NCBI GenBank assembly: GCA_013203905.1
Contig: JABMPC010000075.1
Location: forward strand, 1 to 43,482
Source: Chlorobium sp.
Lineage (GTDB): Bacteria; Bacteroidota; Chlorobiia; Chlorobiales; Chlorobiaceae
DNA length: 43,482 bases
Direction: 5' to 3'
Positions 25,921-34,310 of this stretch are shown piece by piece. Made by a program: the position numbers and the translations under genes. Below the pieces are notes generated by a model. It made no database searches. It had not been told where the DNA came from and worked only from the letters and a program-made list of their open reading frames with translations. Position 1 is the stretch's first letter. Every line of letters starts with the position of its first letter.

Positions 25921-26580
25921 TCAGCCTCCTTCAGCAGGGCTCTTCATGCGTGCAACAATAGTCTCTCCCGCCCGGGTTTTTGTTCCCGGCAGCACTTCGG
26001 GCACCGCTCCGGCAGGGATAACGATGTCAACGCGTGAGCCGAATTTGATCATGCCGAACCGTTTGCCGGCACTCACCCGTTCGTTACTCTGGAGCGGGCA
26101 GACGATGCGCCGTGCAAGAAATCCGGCCACCTGCGTAAAGTGGAGTTTCATCTCGTTTGATTCAATGCCAATGTCCATCCGTTCGTTTTCCTCTCCGCTC
26201 TTCTCGTCGAATGCCATGCTAAAAGAGCCGGGATGGTGCTGCAAGAGTGTGACTGTTCCGGTGACGGGTATGCGGTTGACATGCACATTAAGGGGAGACA
26301 TGAAAATGCTGATGATGGTGGAACCTGGGCCTGTGAACGGGTGGGTGCATGCTTTGATGCTCATAACGGTGCCGTCGGCCGGAGCAATGATGAGGCCTTT
26401 TCCCGGGGGAAGGGAACGGCTGGGGTCGCGGAAGAACCAGAGAGAGAAGAGGAGGAAGATCGCAGCAGCGGAACCAACCGGTATGGCTGCCTGAAGAGGA
26501 AGGAGCAGAGAGAAAAGCAGGACGCCGACTGAAACTGCAACCAGTTTCACAAGCGTGCTCTTGCCGTAGGGTGTGAACAT
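25921..26580 (-). CDS. psd: Phosphatidylserine decarboxylase, short pyruvoyl type
   Basis: The enzyme decarboxylates phosphatidylserine to phosphatidylethanolamine at the inner membrane. The 219-residue protein is the short (archaetidylserine-decarboxylase-like) form. Two N-terminal hydrophobic stretches (about residues 10-48) precede FFRDPSRSLPPGKGLIIAPADG. The family core FMSPLNVHVNRIPVTG follows, and the self-cleavage site is the Gly-Ser in MIKFGSRVDIVIP, which would yield the pyruvoyl cofactor. I start at the ATG at 26580 (MFTPYGKSTLVKL). The frame runs open to 26679, but the added residues do not resemble the family. No pssA gene is adjacent in the window. Confidence 0.93.
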   Translation of the reverse strand: MFTPYGKSTLVKLVAVSVGVLLFSLLLPLQAAIPVGSAAAIFLLFSLWFFRDPSRSLPPGKGLIIAPADGTVMSIKACTHPFTGPGSTIISIFMSPLNVHVNRIPVTGTVTLLQHHPGSFSMAFDEKSGEENERMDIGIESNEMKLHFTQVAGFLARRIVCPLQSNERVSAGKRFGMIKFGSRVDIVIPAGAVPEVLPGTKTRAGETIVARMKSPAEGG

Positions 26581-26795
26581 ATAAGCCCTGAAGAATAAGG
26601 TGTCATAATCGGGTTCTGAAGCAATGATAGTGATTAATCCCTTAGGGAAAAAACCGGTGGCGTGCTGGGGAGGGGGCAAAGAGGGTTCAGGGGGGCATTG
26701 TGTATATTGTGGTTCAGGGTAGCGGAATGGCTTCCGTATTGGCAGGATGCCCGGCAGGCATTCAGAGGGAAAAATCGTATAAAAATTATTGTAGT

Positions 26796-27785
26796 GTGAA
26801 CAGGCTTGAAAAACAGTTTCTGGAGCAGATAAGGATTCGCGACCTTGTAAGGGATGGCGAGCAGCTTCTGGTTGCCGTATCAGGGGGGCCGGACTCCATG
26901 GCGTTGCTCTCGCTTTTTCTTGCTGTCCAGCCGGTTCTGCATTGCCGGTTGGCGGTTGCGCACTGCAATTTTGGACTTCGGGGTGCCGATAGTCTTGCTG
27001 ATGAGCAGTTTGTCAGGGACTGGTGCCTGAGATTGGGGCTTGAGTGTTTTGTTGAGCGGTTTGACACTGAGCGCCATCGGCGCAGCAATCACCTCTCAGT
27101 TGAGGAGAGCGCCAGAGTGCTGCGGTATGACTATTTCGAGCGTCTGATGAAGATGGAGGGTTTTACGAGGGTTGCAACCGGCCATCATGTGGCCGATAAT
27201 GCTGAAACCCTTCTCTTCAACCTCTTCCGTGGGACGACAATGCCCTCCCTGCGGGGCATCCGTTCGCGCCATGGTGCCATAATCAGGCCAATGCTGCTTC
27301 TTCATAAGGCAGATATCATGGGTTATCTCGGGGAGAAGGGGATTGAATACCGGATTGACCGAAGCAACGAGAGCGACTCTCATGACCGTAACTTCATCCG
27401 GAACAGGGTCATTCCATTGCTTCTCCAACGCTTTCCCGACAAACTGATGCCTTCACTGCAAAGGCTTTCGGAGCAGTCAGGGGAGCTTGAAGAGTTTCTG
27501 GAGTTGGCCATGGACAGCCTGATTGAGCGGGAACCGGGCCTGAAGCCGGAGCAGGGGTGGCTGGATGTTGCCGCCCTGAAAAGACTGACCGTGTTTGAGC
27601 AGAAGGAGGTGCTGAAGCGGGCTCTGCGTGAACATGGATACGCTGTCGATGCTGTACTTCTCCAGCGACTGGTTGACCTGCTCTCTACACAGCCGGGCAG
27701 AAAAGTTATGCTTGAGAATGGCGGAGAGGTTGTATGGAAGGATGGGCGGTTCTGTTTCCTTACTTCTCTTCGTCCTGGCGCGTGA
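26796..27785 (+). CDS. tilS: tRNA(Ile)-lysidine synthase
   Basis: TilS attaches lysine to C34 of the AUA-reading tRNA-Ile, which changes both its codon reading and its charging. The ATP-pyrophosphatase motif SGGPDS lies at residues 29-34 of the chosen form, followed by VAHCNFGLRG, RVATGHHVADNAET, and FIRNRVIPLL. The length of 329 residues fits the family, with a short C-terminal domain. The start is uncertain: I prefer the GTG at 26796, which puts the P-loop at the usual distance; an ATG at 26727 and a GTG at 26700 are in frame. It is divergent from psd, and its 3' end overlaps the convergent unknown gene by 26 bases. Confidence 0.92.
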   Translation: MNRLEKQFLEQIRIRDLVRDGEQLLVAVSGGPDSMALLSLFLAVQPVLHCRLAVAHCNFGLRGADSLADEQFVRDWCLRLGLECFVERFDTERHRRSNHLSVEESARVLRYDYFERLMKMEGFTRVATGHHVADNAETLLFNLFRGTTMPSLRGIRSRHGAIIRPMLLLHKADIMGYLGEKGIEYRIDRSNESDSHDRNFIRNRVIPLLLQRFPDKLMPSLQRLSEQSGELEEFLELAMDSLIEREPGLKPEQGWLDVAALKRLTVFEQKEVLKRALREHGYAVDAVLLQRLVDLLSTQPGRKVMLENGGEVVWKDGRFCFLTSLRPGA

Positions 27786-28794
27786 AGATTTCCAGAGGTA
27801 GCTTCGTATGGATGATCACCGATTCAAGGTTCTGCTGAATCCGGATTCTCTCAAGCAGATTGCGGATTTCCGGCGAGCTCCGTTCCTCTGAGAGCCCCGA
27901 GAGCTTCAGTGCCCCCCAAAGGAATGTTGATGCGAACCATGCGGCCCGTCGGGTGCCGTAGACCCATTCGCTCTCAGCCTCAATGCCTTCATTGAATCTG
28001 ACTGAAAGCGCAAGGTTCTGAATCCTGTTCAGATTGCCAAGGGTATTGACATCGCTGTTCTGCGATGTCAGACTTTCAAGGGCGCTTGAGGTCCAGGCTG
28101 CTGAGGGCAGGGCAAACCAGAGGTGTGATTTGTAGACCGCTTTCTGCATCATGGCAACAGCAAGACTGTCGCGCTGGAAAAAACTTCCGGTTGGGGCCAG
28201 AAATCCTTCCAGCATTGCCTGACTGCCGGCAATGGCAATTTCATCGGGTGCAGAACGGCTGAGCCAGAGGGCGCTGTCGAGCCTGTAGCAGGTGTGCCCT
28301 TTCAGAGTGGTGGCGGTGCCTGTTCTGTTGAGCAGCCGGTCGCTGATTTTTGCCGCAAGCGGGCCGCTGGCGACGGCAAGAAAGTTCTGGTCTCTATAGC
28401 CCTGGCGGCGAAAACTCATGAGAAGGGCATCAATGTCGGTCGAGGGGTTTACTGATGCGGCCTTTAGGAGCAGGTTGAGCTTTCCTGGTGGCTGGAAGAG
28501 CGGGATGGTTTTCAGTGAGTCCGGCAGCACTTCCTGCCAGAAGCGGCTCTTGCGGATCTCTTTCATGCCGAGGTAGATGATGGCGTCTGAGTTGCCGGGA
28601 ATCCGGTCGATAAGGCTGTGCTGTTCGGCTGAAAGCGGTTCAGGGGCGATGCGGGTTTTGGGCCAGTTGATCCAAGCGACAACAGCGAGGAAAAAAACAA
28701 ATCCGATGACACTGATCATCATCAGGAGTCCTGATCCTTTTTTCAGTGAGCCGCCCGTCACCCTCAGCTCTTCTTCTGTCTTTTTGCCCATCAT
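27760..28794 (-). CDS. Unknown protein with one N-terminal membrane helix
   Basis: I do not recognise this 344-residue protein. It has a short basic cytoplasmic N-terminus (MMGKKTEEELRV), one strong membrane helix at about residues 22-43 (LLMMISVIGFVFFLAVVAWINW), and a large soluble part that is presumably periplasmic. The soluble part has a repeated hydrophobic/charged pattern and segments such as RIPGNSDAIIYLGMKEIRKSRFWQEV and NLALSVRFNEGIEAESEW, which resemble bacterial lipoprotein-like or DUF3352-type domains in general feel, without a firm match. It has no cysteine-rich or catalytic motif. It lies 15 bases downstream of rnhA and is probably co-transcribed. Its end overlaps the tilS 3' end. 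Confidence 0.8.
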   Translation of the reverse strand: MMGKKTEEELRVTGGSLKKGSGLLMMISVIGFVFFLAVVAWINWPKTRIAPEPLSAEQHSLIDRIPGNSDAIIYLGMKEIRKSRFWQEVLPDSLKTIPLFQPPGKLNLLLKAASVNPSTDIDALLMSFRRQGYRDQNFLAVASGPLAAKISDRLLNRTGTATTLKGHTCYRLDSALWLSRSAPDEIAIAGSQAMLEGFLAPTGSFFQRDSLAVAMMQKAVYKSHLWFALPSAAWTSSALESLTSQNSDVNTLGNLNRIQNLALSVRFNEGIEAESEWVYGTRRAAWFASTFLWGALKLSGLSEERSSPEIRNLLERIRIQQNLESVIIHTKLPLEIFTRQDEEK

Positions 28795-28809
28795 GTGCCC
28801 GATCCTGTT

Positions 28810-29250
28810 TTAGGGTTTCTTTCTGACAGCCAGTCGCGCCAGTTCGTCGCAGCGGTTATTGTAGGGGTTGTCGCTGTGCCCTTTGACTTTATGGAACCTC
28901 ACTCGGTGGCGGTCGGTCAATTCAAGGATTCTTTTCCAGAGGTCGATGTTTTCAACGCTCTTCTTTGCTGCGGTTTTCCATCTGTTGGCAGTCCATCGCT
29001 TCAACCACCCTTCATTGATGGCGTTGACCAGATAGCTTGAGTCGCTGTAAAGGTCTACAGTGCAGGGCTCTTTGAGCGCGGCAAGCGCCTCTATTGCAGC
29101 CGAGAGCTCCATCCGGTTATTTGTGGTGGCCGGAGCGCCTCCGGAAATTTCACGAACGGTTTTCCCGTACATGAGCATCGCACCCCATCCTCCGGGACCG
29201 GGATTGCCGCTGCAGGCTCCGTCGGTATATATTGTGACTTTTTTCTCCAT
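28810..29250 (-). CDS. rnhA: Ribonuclease HI
   Basis: The enzyme degrades the RNA strand of RNA-DNA hybrids. The 146-residue protein aligns with E. coli RNase HI by its active-site carboxylates: Asp10 in YTDGACSGNPGPGGWG, Glu48 in NNRMEL, Asp70 in LYSDSSYLVNAI, and the last Asp in NNRCDELARLAV. The basic handle region GWLKRWTANRWKTAAKK is present. The ATG at 29250 is the only sensible start, because Asp10 must be included. That start lies two bases after the T tract of the rpmB terminator and has no Shine-Dalgarno sequence, which is unusual. Confidence 0.97.
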   Translation of the reverse strand: MEKKVTIYTDGACSGNPGPGGWGAMLMYGKTVREISGGAPATTNNRMELSAAIEALAALKEPCTVDLYSDSSYLVNAINEGWLKRWTANRWKTAAKKSVENIDLWKRILELTDRHRVRFHKVKGHSDNPYNNRCDELARLAVRKKP

Positions 29251-29252
29251 CG

Positions 29253-29287
29253 AAAAAAAAGGCCCAACCGTTTGTGATTGAGCCTTT
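29253..29287 (-). terminator. Intrinsic terminator after rpmB, abutting rnhA
   Basis: On the minus strand a 10-bp stem with one G-U pair (29278-29287 with 29258-29267) and a 10-base loop is followed by an eight-T run at 29253-29260, part of which also forms the stem base. It lies 45 bases past the rpmB stop and ends two bases before the rnhA ATG. Confidence 0.8.
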
Positions 29288-29332
29288 GCTGTACTGTTGT
29301 GACAATGAATGGTTCTCTTCCGGGCCGCCTGA

Positions 29333-29551
29333 TTACTTCAGCAGCTTGGCGAGTTCGCCTGTTCCGGTTTTGGCGATGATTCTCATGGCTTTTGCAGAAA
29401 GCTTCACCTTCGCCCAGCGCTTTTCTTCTTCGATCCAGATCCTCTTGGTGTGGAGGTTAGGCTCAAAACGGGTACGGCGATGGTTGTTGGCGTGCGATAC
29501 TGTATTTCCGTACTTAGGTCTTTTACCGGTCAGTACACAGACTTTGGACAT
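29333..29551 (-). CDS. rpmB: 50S ribosomal protein L28
   Basis: The 72-residue protein shows the L28 signature: [34 protein letters not shown], continuing with [19 protein letters not shown]28 is a large-subunit protein near the E site. The motif CVLTGKRP has one of the cysteines of the zinc-binding form, but the full set of four is absent, so this is the cysteine-free type. rpmG, often adjacent in other bacteria, is not here. A terminator follows, so the message is probably monocistronic or the end of the bchG-side transcript. Confidence 0.97.
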   Translation of the reverse strand: MSKVCVLTGKRPKYGNTVSHANNHRRTRFEPNLHTKRIWIEEEKRWAKVKLSAKAMRIIAKTGTGELAKLLK

Positions 29552-29626
29552 GATTCGGGCTCTTGGGTGTTAAAAAAATGAACCTGAATATACAAATAGT
29601 TTTCTAAAGGAGAAATGCAATGTTTT

Positions 29627-30619
29627 TCAGGGCCGGATGCCGACTGCCGCTACCATCATGGAGAGGACATAGAGCAGGGTACCGAAGGCATTATACCAGA
29701 CCGCCTTTTCGCGGGGATTGTCAATGAGGATTTTCTGCATGGGAAGTTGTGCCAGAAGCAGAAGCGACGCCAGAATGGCCATCAGGGAGGACCCTTTTAA
29801 AAACAGGATGGCAATGGCACCGAGCTGGGCGGCGTTCATGATGACAGATGCCAGTATGGCTGCATTTTTTTCACCAAGCTGCACCGGTATTGATGCGACT
29901 TTACGGATTCTGTCGCCCACCACAGATTTGAAGTCGTTCAGGGTCATGATTCCGTGAGCGCCGAGCGAGAAGATGATTGCAAGCGCTATGGTTTCGGTGG
30001 AGGGAACCCCCTGGGTGATAGCAAAACTGCCTGTCAGCCATGCGACCCCTTCATAAGCCAGACCGACAATGAGGTTGCCGAACCAGCCGTTGCGTTTTGC
30101 TCTGAGTGGAGGGCCGGAGTATGCGTGCGACATGAGAACCCCTACAAAGGCAATGACCACGACATAGGGGTGAATGGAGAGGGCAACCAGAAATCCGGTG
30201 ACAATGAGGCTGAAGGTGATTAGCCAGCTGGCTGATTTGGATATTCTTCCGGAGGGAATGGGGCGTTCGGGCTCATTGATGGCATCGACTTCGCGGTCGA
30301 AATAGTCGTTCATGGTCTGCGACATGGCGCACATGAGCGGTCCGGCAAGAATGACCCCCCCGAGCAGCACTGACCAGTTCTCCAGAACGGGTTCGCCTGT
30401 CGAAACCACCCCGCAGGCAAATGCCCACATCGGGGGAAACCAGGTGACCGGTTTCATCAGAGGGAGGATTGCGGAGGGTTCAATGCGGAACCCCGGACGG
30501 TTCACATTCTCAAGCGCTGCTGCTATCGCTTTCCGGCGGGAGTCATCAACGCCCGACCGGCGGAGTGTGTCGCCGATGTTTTGTGATATGTCGGCGTTTT
30601 GCCTGATCTGTCCGTTCAT
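29627..30619 (-). CDS. bchG: Bacteriochlorophyll a synthase (UbiA-family prenyltransferase)
   Basis: BchG attaches the phytyl or geranylgeranyl chain to bacteriochlorophyllide a in the cytoplasmic membrane, the last step of bacteriochlorophyll a synthesis. The 330-residue protein has the prenyl-diphosphate motif NDYFDREVDAINEPERPIPSG (from Asn104), about eight to nine membrane helices, and the second aspartate region GAHGIMTLNDFKSVVGDR. HGIMTLNDFK followed by SIPVQLG fits BchG better than ChlG of cyanobacteria (GIAIVNDFK). Green sulfur bacteria have two further paralogues (for chlorophyll a and bacteriochlorophyll c), so BchK and ChlG stay as less likely options. The start is the ATG at 30619; the frame is open to 30856, overlapping trpD. 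Confidence 0.88.
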   Translation of the reverse strand: MNGQIRQNADISQNIGDTLRRSGVDDSRRKAIAAALENVNRPGFRIEPSAILPLMKPVTWFPPMWAFACGVVSTGEPVLENWSVLLGGVILAGPLMCAMSQTMNDYFDREVDAINEPERPIPSGRISKSASWLITFSLIVTGFLVALSIHPYVVVIAFVGVLMSHAYSGPPLRAKRNGWFGNLIVGLAYEGVAWLTGSFAITQGVPSTETIALAIIFSLGAHGIMTLNDFKSVVGDRIRKVASIPVQLGEKNAAILASVIMNAAQLGAIAILFLKGSSLMAILASLLLLAQLPMQKILIDNPREKAVWYNAFGTLLYVLSMMVAAVGIRP

Positions 30620-30677
30620 GGGCGAATTCTTCCCGCTTCTGCTTAAGGGGTTCGGGGCATTCGAAAATGTGTCAAGC

Positions 30678-30707
30678 AGTATACAAGTTTTTTGAAAAAA
30701 ATGTAAG
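30678..30707 (-). promoter_or_regulatory. Possible bchG promoter
   Basis: On the minus strand CTTACA (30702-30707) is followed after 18 bases by TATACT (30678-30683), a five-of-six match to the -10 consensus. It lies between the trpD stop and the bchG start, so bchG may be transcribed on its own besides any read-through from trpD. Confidence 0.35.
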
Positions 30708-30710
30708 CCT

Positions 30711-31766
30711 TTAGTTCTTTCCGGAGCTGTATCTCTTTTCCAGATCACGGCTGATTTCAATGATTGCCTCAAGGTTCCTGAGTGCGCGTTTTCCTTCAAG
30801 TGACTCTTTTGCCATGCAGATCCCTTCGTCGATGCAGTTGGCGTTTCCTGATACATAGCATGCTATGGCAGCCGCGAAGAGCGTGGCTTCCCGTTGTGCC
30901 TGAGTGGCTTTGCCCTCAAGCAGCCGGGTGATGAGGAGGGCGTTCTCCTCGCGGGTTCCTCCTGCAAGGTCGGCTATCGGCCACTTCTGGAGGTGAAAGT
31001 CGGTGGGTTGGGTTGTGTGCCGGCAGGTTACTTTGTTTTGCAGCTCAATGATCTGGGTTCTGCCTGAGACGCTTGCTTCATCAAGCGGAAAACCGCTCTC
31101 TGTTTCACCATGAACAATGAGGGCATGAGTGCAGTCTGACTGGAGCAGAACTTCTGCATAAAGCTCCATGAGGGAGGTTTCAAAAACCCCTACAAGTTGC
31201 CGTTTGACTCGTGCGGGGTTAAGCAGGGGGCCCAGAATGTTGAAGATGGTTCTCGTACCCAGACTCCGGCGTATGGGGGCAACCTTTTTCATGGCGGGGT
31301 GATAGAGCGGCGCGTAGAGAAAGGCAAATCCGGTCTGCCGATAGAGGGCTGTGGTTGCTTCCGGATGGAGCTCTATTGGCAGGCCGAGCGCTTCAAGTAC
31401 ATCAGCGCTGCCGCATTGGCTGGTAACAGAGCGGTTGCCATGTTTGGCAATGCTGACACCGGCGGCATTGGCAATGAGGGCCGCAGCTGTGGAAATATTG
31501 AAGGTTCCTGCACTGTCTCCTCCTGTGCCGCAGGTATCAACAGCCCTTTCATCAAGCGTTATGGGGGTTGCTCTTTCTATGAGGCTTTCCCGGGCGCCGG
31601 CAATTTCATCGGCTGTGATGCCGTTCTCCTGCAGGAGCGTGAGGATTCGTGCAATGGCTTCATCAGGAATGCTTCCGTCCATGATGGCGTCCATGCAGCG
31701 TCTCATCTCAGTTTTTGAGAGCTGCGCTCCATGCTGGAGGGTGTCAAGAAGTTCCGAATGCGGCAT
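30711..31766 (-). CDS. trpD: Anthranilate phosphoribosyltransferase
   Basis: TrpD joins anthranilate to PRPP in tryptophan synthesis. The 351-residue protein has the glycine-rich PRPP site [18 protein letters not shown], the anthranilate-side loop [21 protein letters not shown], and the conserved [27 protein letters not shown]. The length is normal, and it is not fused to TrpG. It is 91 bases upstream of bchG in the same direction. No other trp gene is nearby, so the pathway genes are dispersed. Confidence 0.97.
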   Translation of the reverse strand: MPHSELLDTLQHGAQLSKTEMRRCMDAIMDGSIPDEAIARILTLLQENGITADEIAGARESLIERATPITLDERAVDTCGTGGDSAGTFNISTAAALIANAAGVSIAKHGNRSVTSQCGSADVLEALGLPIELHPEATTALYRQTGFAFLYAPLYHPAMKKVAPIRRSLGTRTIFNILGPLLNPARVKRQLVGVFETSLMELYAEVLLQSDCTHALIVHGETESGFPLDEASVSGRTQIIELQNKVTCRHTTQPTDFHLQKWPIADLAGGTREENALLITRLLEGKATQAQREATLFAAAIACYVSGNANCIDEGICMAKESLEGKRALRNLEAIIEISRDLEKRYSSGKN

Positions 31767-31889
31767 GCATCTGATTTTTTGGTAAATGAGAGGAAATATT
31801 CGTAAATCGTTAATAATAACAAGAATCTTTCGGCTTGCAAGGCCTCAGAGGTGTAGGATTCTGTTTTTTTACTCACCAGAGTGTTTTTT

Positions 31890-32984
31890 ATGGATAGCTT
31901 TCAAGAAAATGCATGGCAGAGAGCCTCGCTTGAGCAGGTTCTTTTGAAAATGGATTCTATGGGTTTTGACGCTTTTGTTGTGACCGATCTGCCCTCCATC
32001 CGCTGGCTGACAGGGTTCAGTGGTTCGAGTGCCCGTTTGCTTCTGACTCCTGGCGGCAGCTGGCTTTTTACCGATTCACGGTATCGGCTGCAGGCTGCAG
32101 CGGAAGTGAAGGTGGCTGAACCGGTTATTACGGGCGAGGGGTTTGTTGCAGCACTTCGCTCCGGCCGATATCCTCTCGGGAGGTGTGTGGCCCTTCAGTC
32201 CGACAGGGTTAGCTGGCATGAGGCTTCCCGGATTATTGCCGCAGTGGATGAGCGGTGCAGGGTGGTACCTGTTGATGGTTTTTTTGATGCGTTCAGGATG
32301 GTAAAGAGCCCCGGGGAGCTTCTGCTGATGCAGCGGGCGGCAGATATCAGCGGTCAGGTACTTGACGAGGTTATTCCGATGATTTCGCCCGCCATGCGGG
32401 AGTGCGACATTGCGGCTGAAATAACATGTCGTCACAGGAAGCTTGGCGCTCAGAAGGATTCGTTCGATCCTATCGTGGCTTCCGGAGCACGGGGGGCAAT
32501 GCCGCATGCACAACCTGCCGATGCTCGTTTTGAGCCGGGTTCGCTTATTGTGATTGACATGGGCTGCATGGTGGATGGATATGCCTCCGACCAGACCCGC
32601 ACGGTTGGTTTGGGTCCGGTTTGCGCTGAGGCGAAAGAGGTCTATGGGATTGTGCGTGAGGCTCAGCAGCTGGGTGTTTGCTCTGCCCGATGCGGCATGC
32701 GGGCGCGGGAGCTTGACGGCATTGTTCGGTCCTTTATTGCCGGCCATGGCTACGGGGAGGCTTTTGGCCATGGCCTGGGTCATGGCATAGGTCTTGAGGT
32801 GCATGAAGGGCTGCACATAAGCCCAAAAGGCGAGACAGTGCTTCAGGAGGGGATGGTGTTCACCATTGAGCCGGGTATCTACCTTGAGGGAAAATTCGGG
32901 GTACGCATTGAAGACACAGTAGTAATGGAGGCAGGTCGTGCCCGCTCTCTGCAACGATACTCACGAGAGCTGACAGAGCTGTAA
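31890..32984 (+). CDS. M24-family aminopeptidase (Xaa-Pro type)
   Basis: The 364-residue protein has the two-domain Xaa-Pro aminopeptidase/prolidase layout. The N-terminal creatinase-like domain covers about residues 10-130 (AFVVTDLPSIRWLTGFSGSS), and the pita-bread catalytic domain has all five metal ligands. These are Asp in IVIDMGCMVDGY, Asp in ASDQTRTVG, His in GHGLGHGIGLEVHE, Glu in MVFTIEPGIY, and Glu in GVRIEDTVVME. It removes an N-terminal residue before proline, or cleaves X-Pro dipeptides. I use the ATG at 31890; a GTG three codons earlier is in frame. It is divergent from trpD, and a small inverted-repeat structure follows directly. Confidence 0.92.
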   Translation: MDSFQENAWQRASLEQVLLKMDSMGFDAFVVTDLPSIRWLTGFSGSSARLLLTPGGSWLFTDSRYRLQAAAEVKVAEPVITGEGFVAALRSGRYPLGRCVALQSDRVSWHEASRIIAAVDERCRVVPVDGFFDAFRMVKSPGELLLMQRAADISGQVLDEVIPMISPAMRECDIAAEITCRHRKLGAQKDSFDPIVASGARGAMPHAQPADARFEPGSLIVIDMGCMVDGYASDQTRTVGLGPVCAEAKEVYGIVREAQQLGVCSARCGMRARELDGIVRSFIAGHGYGEAFGHGLGHGIGLEVHEGLHISPKGETVLQEGMVFTIEPGIYLEGKFGVRIEDTVVMEAGRARSLQRYSRELTEL

Positions 32985-32987
32985 AAG

Positions 32988-33091
32988 TAGGGGACGTTGT
33001 TGAATATCGTGAATAACTATCAATTTGATGCGTTGAGAGGAGGCCTCTGTGCCCCTTCTTTTTTATTTGCGTTAATCAACAACGTCCCCTA
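32988..33091. repeat. 104-bp element with perfect 16-bp terminal inverted repeats
   Basis: The first arm TAGGGGACGTTGTTGA (32988-33003) is the exact reverse complement of 33076-33091, with 72 bases between. The interior holds an 8-bp palindrome GAGGCCTC and a T-rich run, and no gene. It begins three bases after the peptidase stop codon. It could be a miniature mobile element or a REP-like repeat, or a long-loop terminator for the two convergent genes. It lacks the compact GC-rich stem and T tract of the other terminators in the window. Confidence 0.6.
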
Positions 33092-33122
33092 GTTTCTAGT
33101 TTCGTCCCCTAGTTTTCTGGTT
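33083..33122. repeat. Two tandem 20-base repeats overlapping the holB stop
   Basis: CGTCCCCTAGTTT is identical at 33083-33095 and 33103-33115, and the following bases are similar, giving two 20-base units. The first unit is part of the right inverted arm of the element at 32988-33091. The second overlaps the last codons of holB, whose TAG stop (33109-33111) is read from the CTAG of the repeat. Confidence 0.7.
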
Positions 33123-34290
33123 TTACTGGGCGGGTGATGAGTGGGCGGAGCTGGGTGGTGAATGCGGCCATGACGAGCAGGCTGCCGGCGTTGCGTTCGA
33201 GCGAGCGGATGGATTCTTCTGCAATCGTTGATATTTCCATCAGATCGGGGTTCGGGAAGTTTCGGGCGAACCGGTCGACAGCATCGGCTATGTCGGGGTT
33301 GTTGAGGTTCGAAAAGCCAGGGTCAATGCGCCGGTGCATGGCGTCCTGCAGAAAGAGGAGAATTGAGGAGATGAAAAGGATAAGCTCCTGTCGTGAAAGG
33401 TTTTTTGTCTGTTCTTCGGCGCTGAGTATCGCCTTGTGGAAGTGGCCGGCCATCAGGATACTGCGCAGGTAGTCGAGGGCTTTGGTCCGGATGGCCTTTT
33501 CTGCGGGTTCAAACCCCGCTTCCATTCGGTTCAGCATAAGTTCCCATGCTCGGCACAGACTTCCCCGTGATGCTTTGACAATGCTTTCCCTTTCGTCTGG
33601 CGGAATGTCGGCTTTATGCTCTTCCATCCATGATCGGAGCTCTTTTTCAGGTATGCGCTGAAATACGATTTCCTGACATCGGGAGCGGATTGTGGCGAGG
33701 AGCGATTCGGGTCTGGAGGAGACAAGGACGAAAAGGACATGCGGAGGAGGCTCTTCCAGCAGCTTCAGAAGCTTGTTGGCTGCAGAGGGGTGCAGCCGGT
33801 CGGCCTGAGAGATGATGAATACTTTCCGGCTCCCTTCACGGGGCATGAATGAGGCCTTCTGCTGCAATTGAATGACCTGTTCGGTAAGAATTCCCATGGA
33901 GCGGTCCATGCATGGGGTGAAGTAGGGGTTTGCTTTTTTTTGCTCCAGAAGTGTGTCGTATCGCTCTTTGGTTTCGGTGAATTTCCTGTTGTCCTTTTTT
34001 GGTGAGTCGCTCCCCTCAAGCAGCGCGGACTCAACAGGAAAGAGATACTCCACATTCGGGTGAAGCAGTTTGTCCATCTCCCTGCAGTCGGCGCAATTTC
34101 CACAGGCTCCTTCGGGCGAACTGCCCGATATGGTGCAGGAAAGGGCCTTTGCGAGTTCAAATGCAACCATCTCTTTTCCCGTCCCTTCGGGGCCGCTGAA
34201 CAGGTACGCATGAGCAAGACGCCCTCCGAGGAGGGCGCTTCTGAGCACACGGACCTGCTGCTCTTGGCCTATGACGCTGTTCCAACTCAT
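33109..34290 (-). CDS. holB: DNA polymerase III clamp-loader subunit delta prime
   Basis: This is an AAA+ protein of the DnaX/HolB clamp-loader family. Walker A is GPEGTGKE at residues 33-40. A zinc module follows with Cys52, Cys63, Cys66 and Cys69 (CGNCADC). Then come SQADRLHPSAANKLLKLLEEPPP, the Walker B/sensor region, and SSRPESLLATIRSRCQEI, the sensor 1/SRC arginine-finger motif. At 393 residues it is longer than many delta prime subunits, mostly because of an insertion near residues 75-125 (YLFPVESALLEGSDSPKK and on). Its stop codon falls within a 20-base tandem repeat. It lies 20 bases downstream of ilvE and is probably co-transcribed with it. Confidence 0.92.
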   Translation of the reverse strand: MSWNSVIGQEQQVRVLRSALLGGRLAHAYLFSGPEGTGKEMVAFELAKALSCTISGSSPEGACGNCADCREMDKLLHPNVEYLFPVESALLEGSDSPKKDNRKFTETKERYDTLLEQKKANPYFTPCMDRSMGILTEQVIQLQQKASFMPREGSRKVFIISQADRLHPSAANKLLKLLEEPPPHVLFVLVSSRPESLLATIRSRCQEIVFQRIPEKELRSWMEEHKADIPPDERESIVKASRGSLCRAWELMLNRMEAGFEPAEKAIRTKALDYLRSILMAGHFHKAILSAEEQTKNLSRQELILFISSILLFLQDAMHRRIDPGFSNLNNPDIADAVDRFARNFPNPDLMEISTIAEESIRSLERNAGSLLVMAAFTTQLRPLITRPVKPEN

Positions 34291-34310
34291 TTTTCTGCGG
34301 CGTTTTTCAT

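Noticed and set aside
32076-32954. 292-codon open frame on the minus strand inside the M24 peptidase gene
   Set aside because: It is antisense to a gene with all metal-ligand motifs; its translation is low-complexity and unlike any family.
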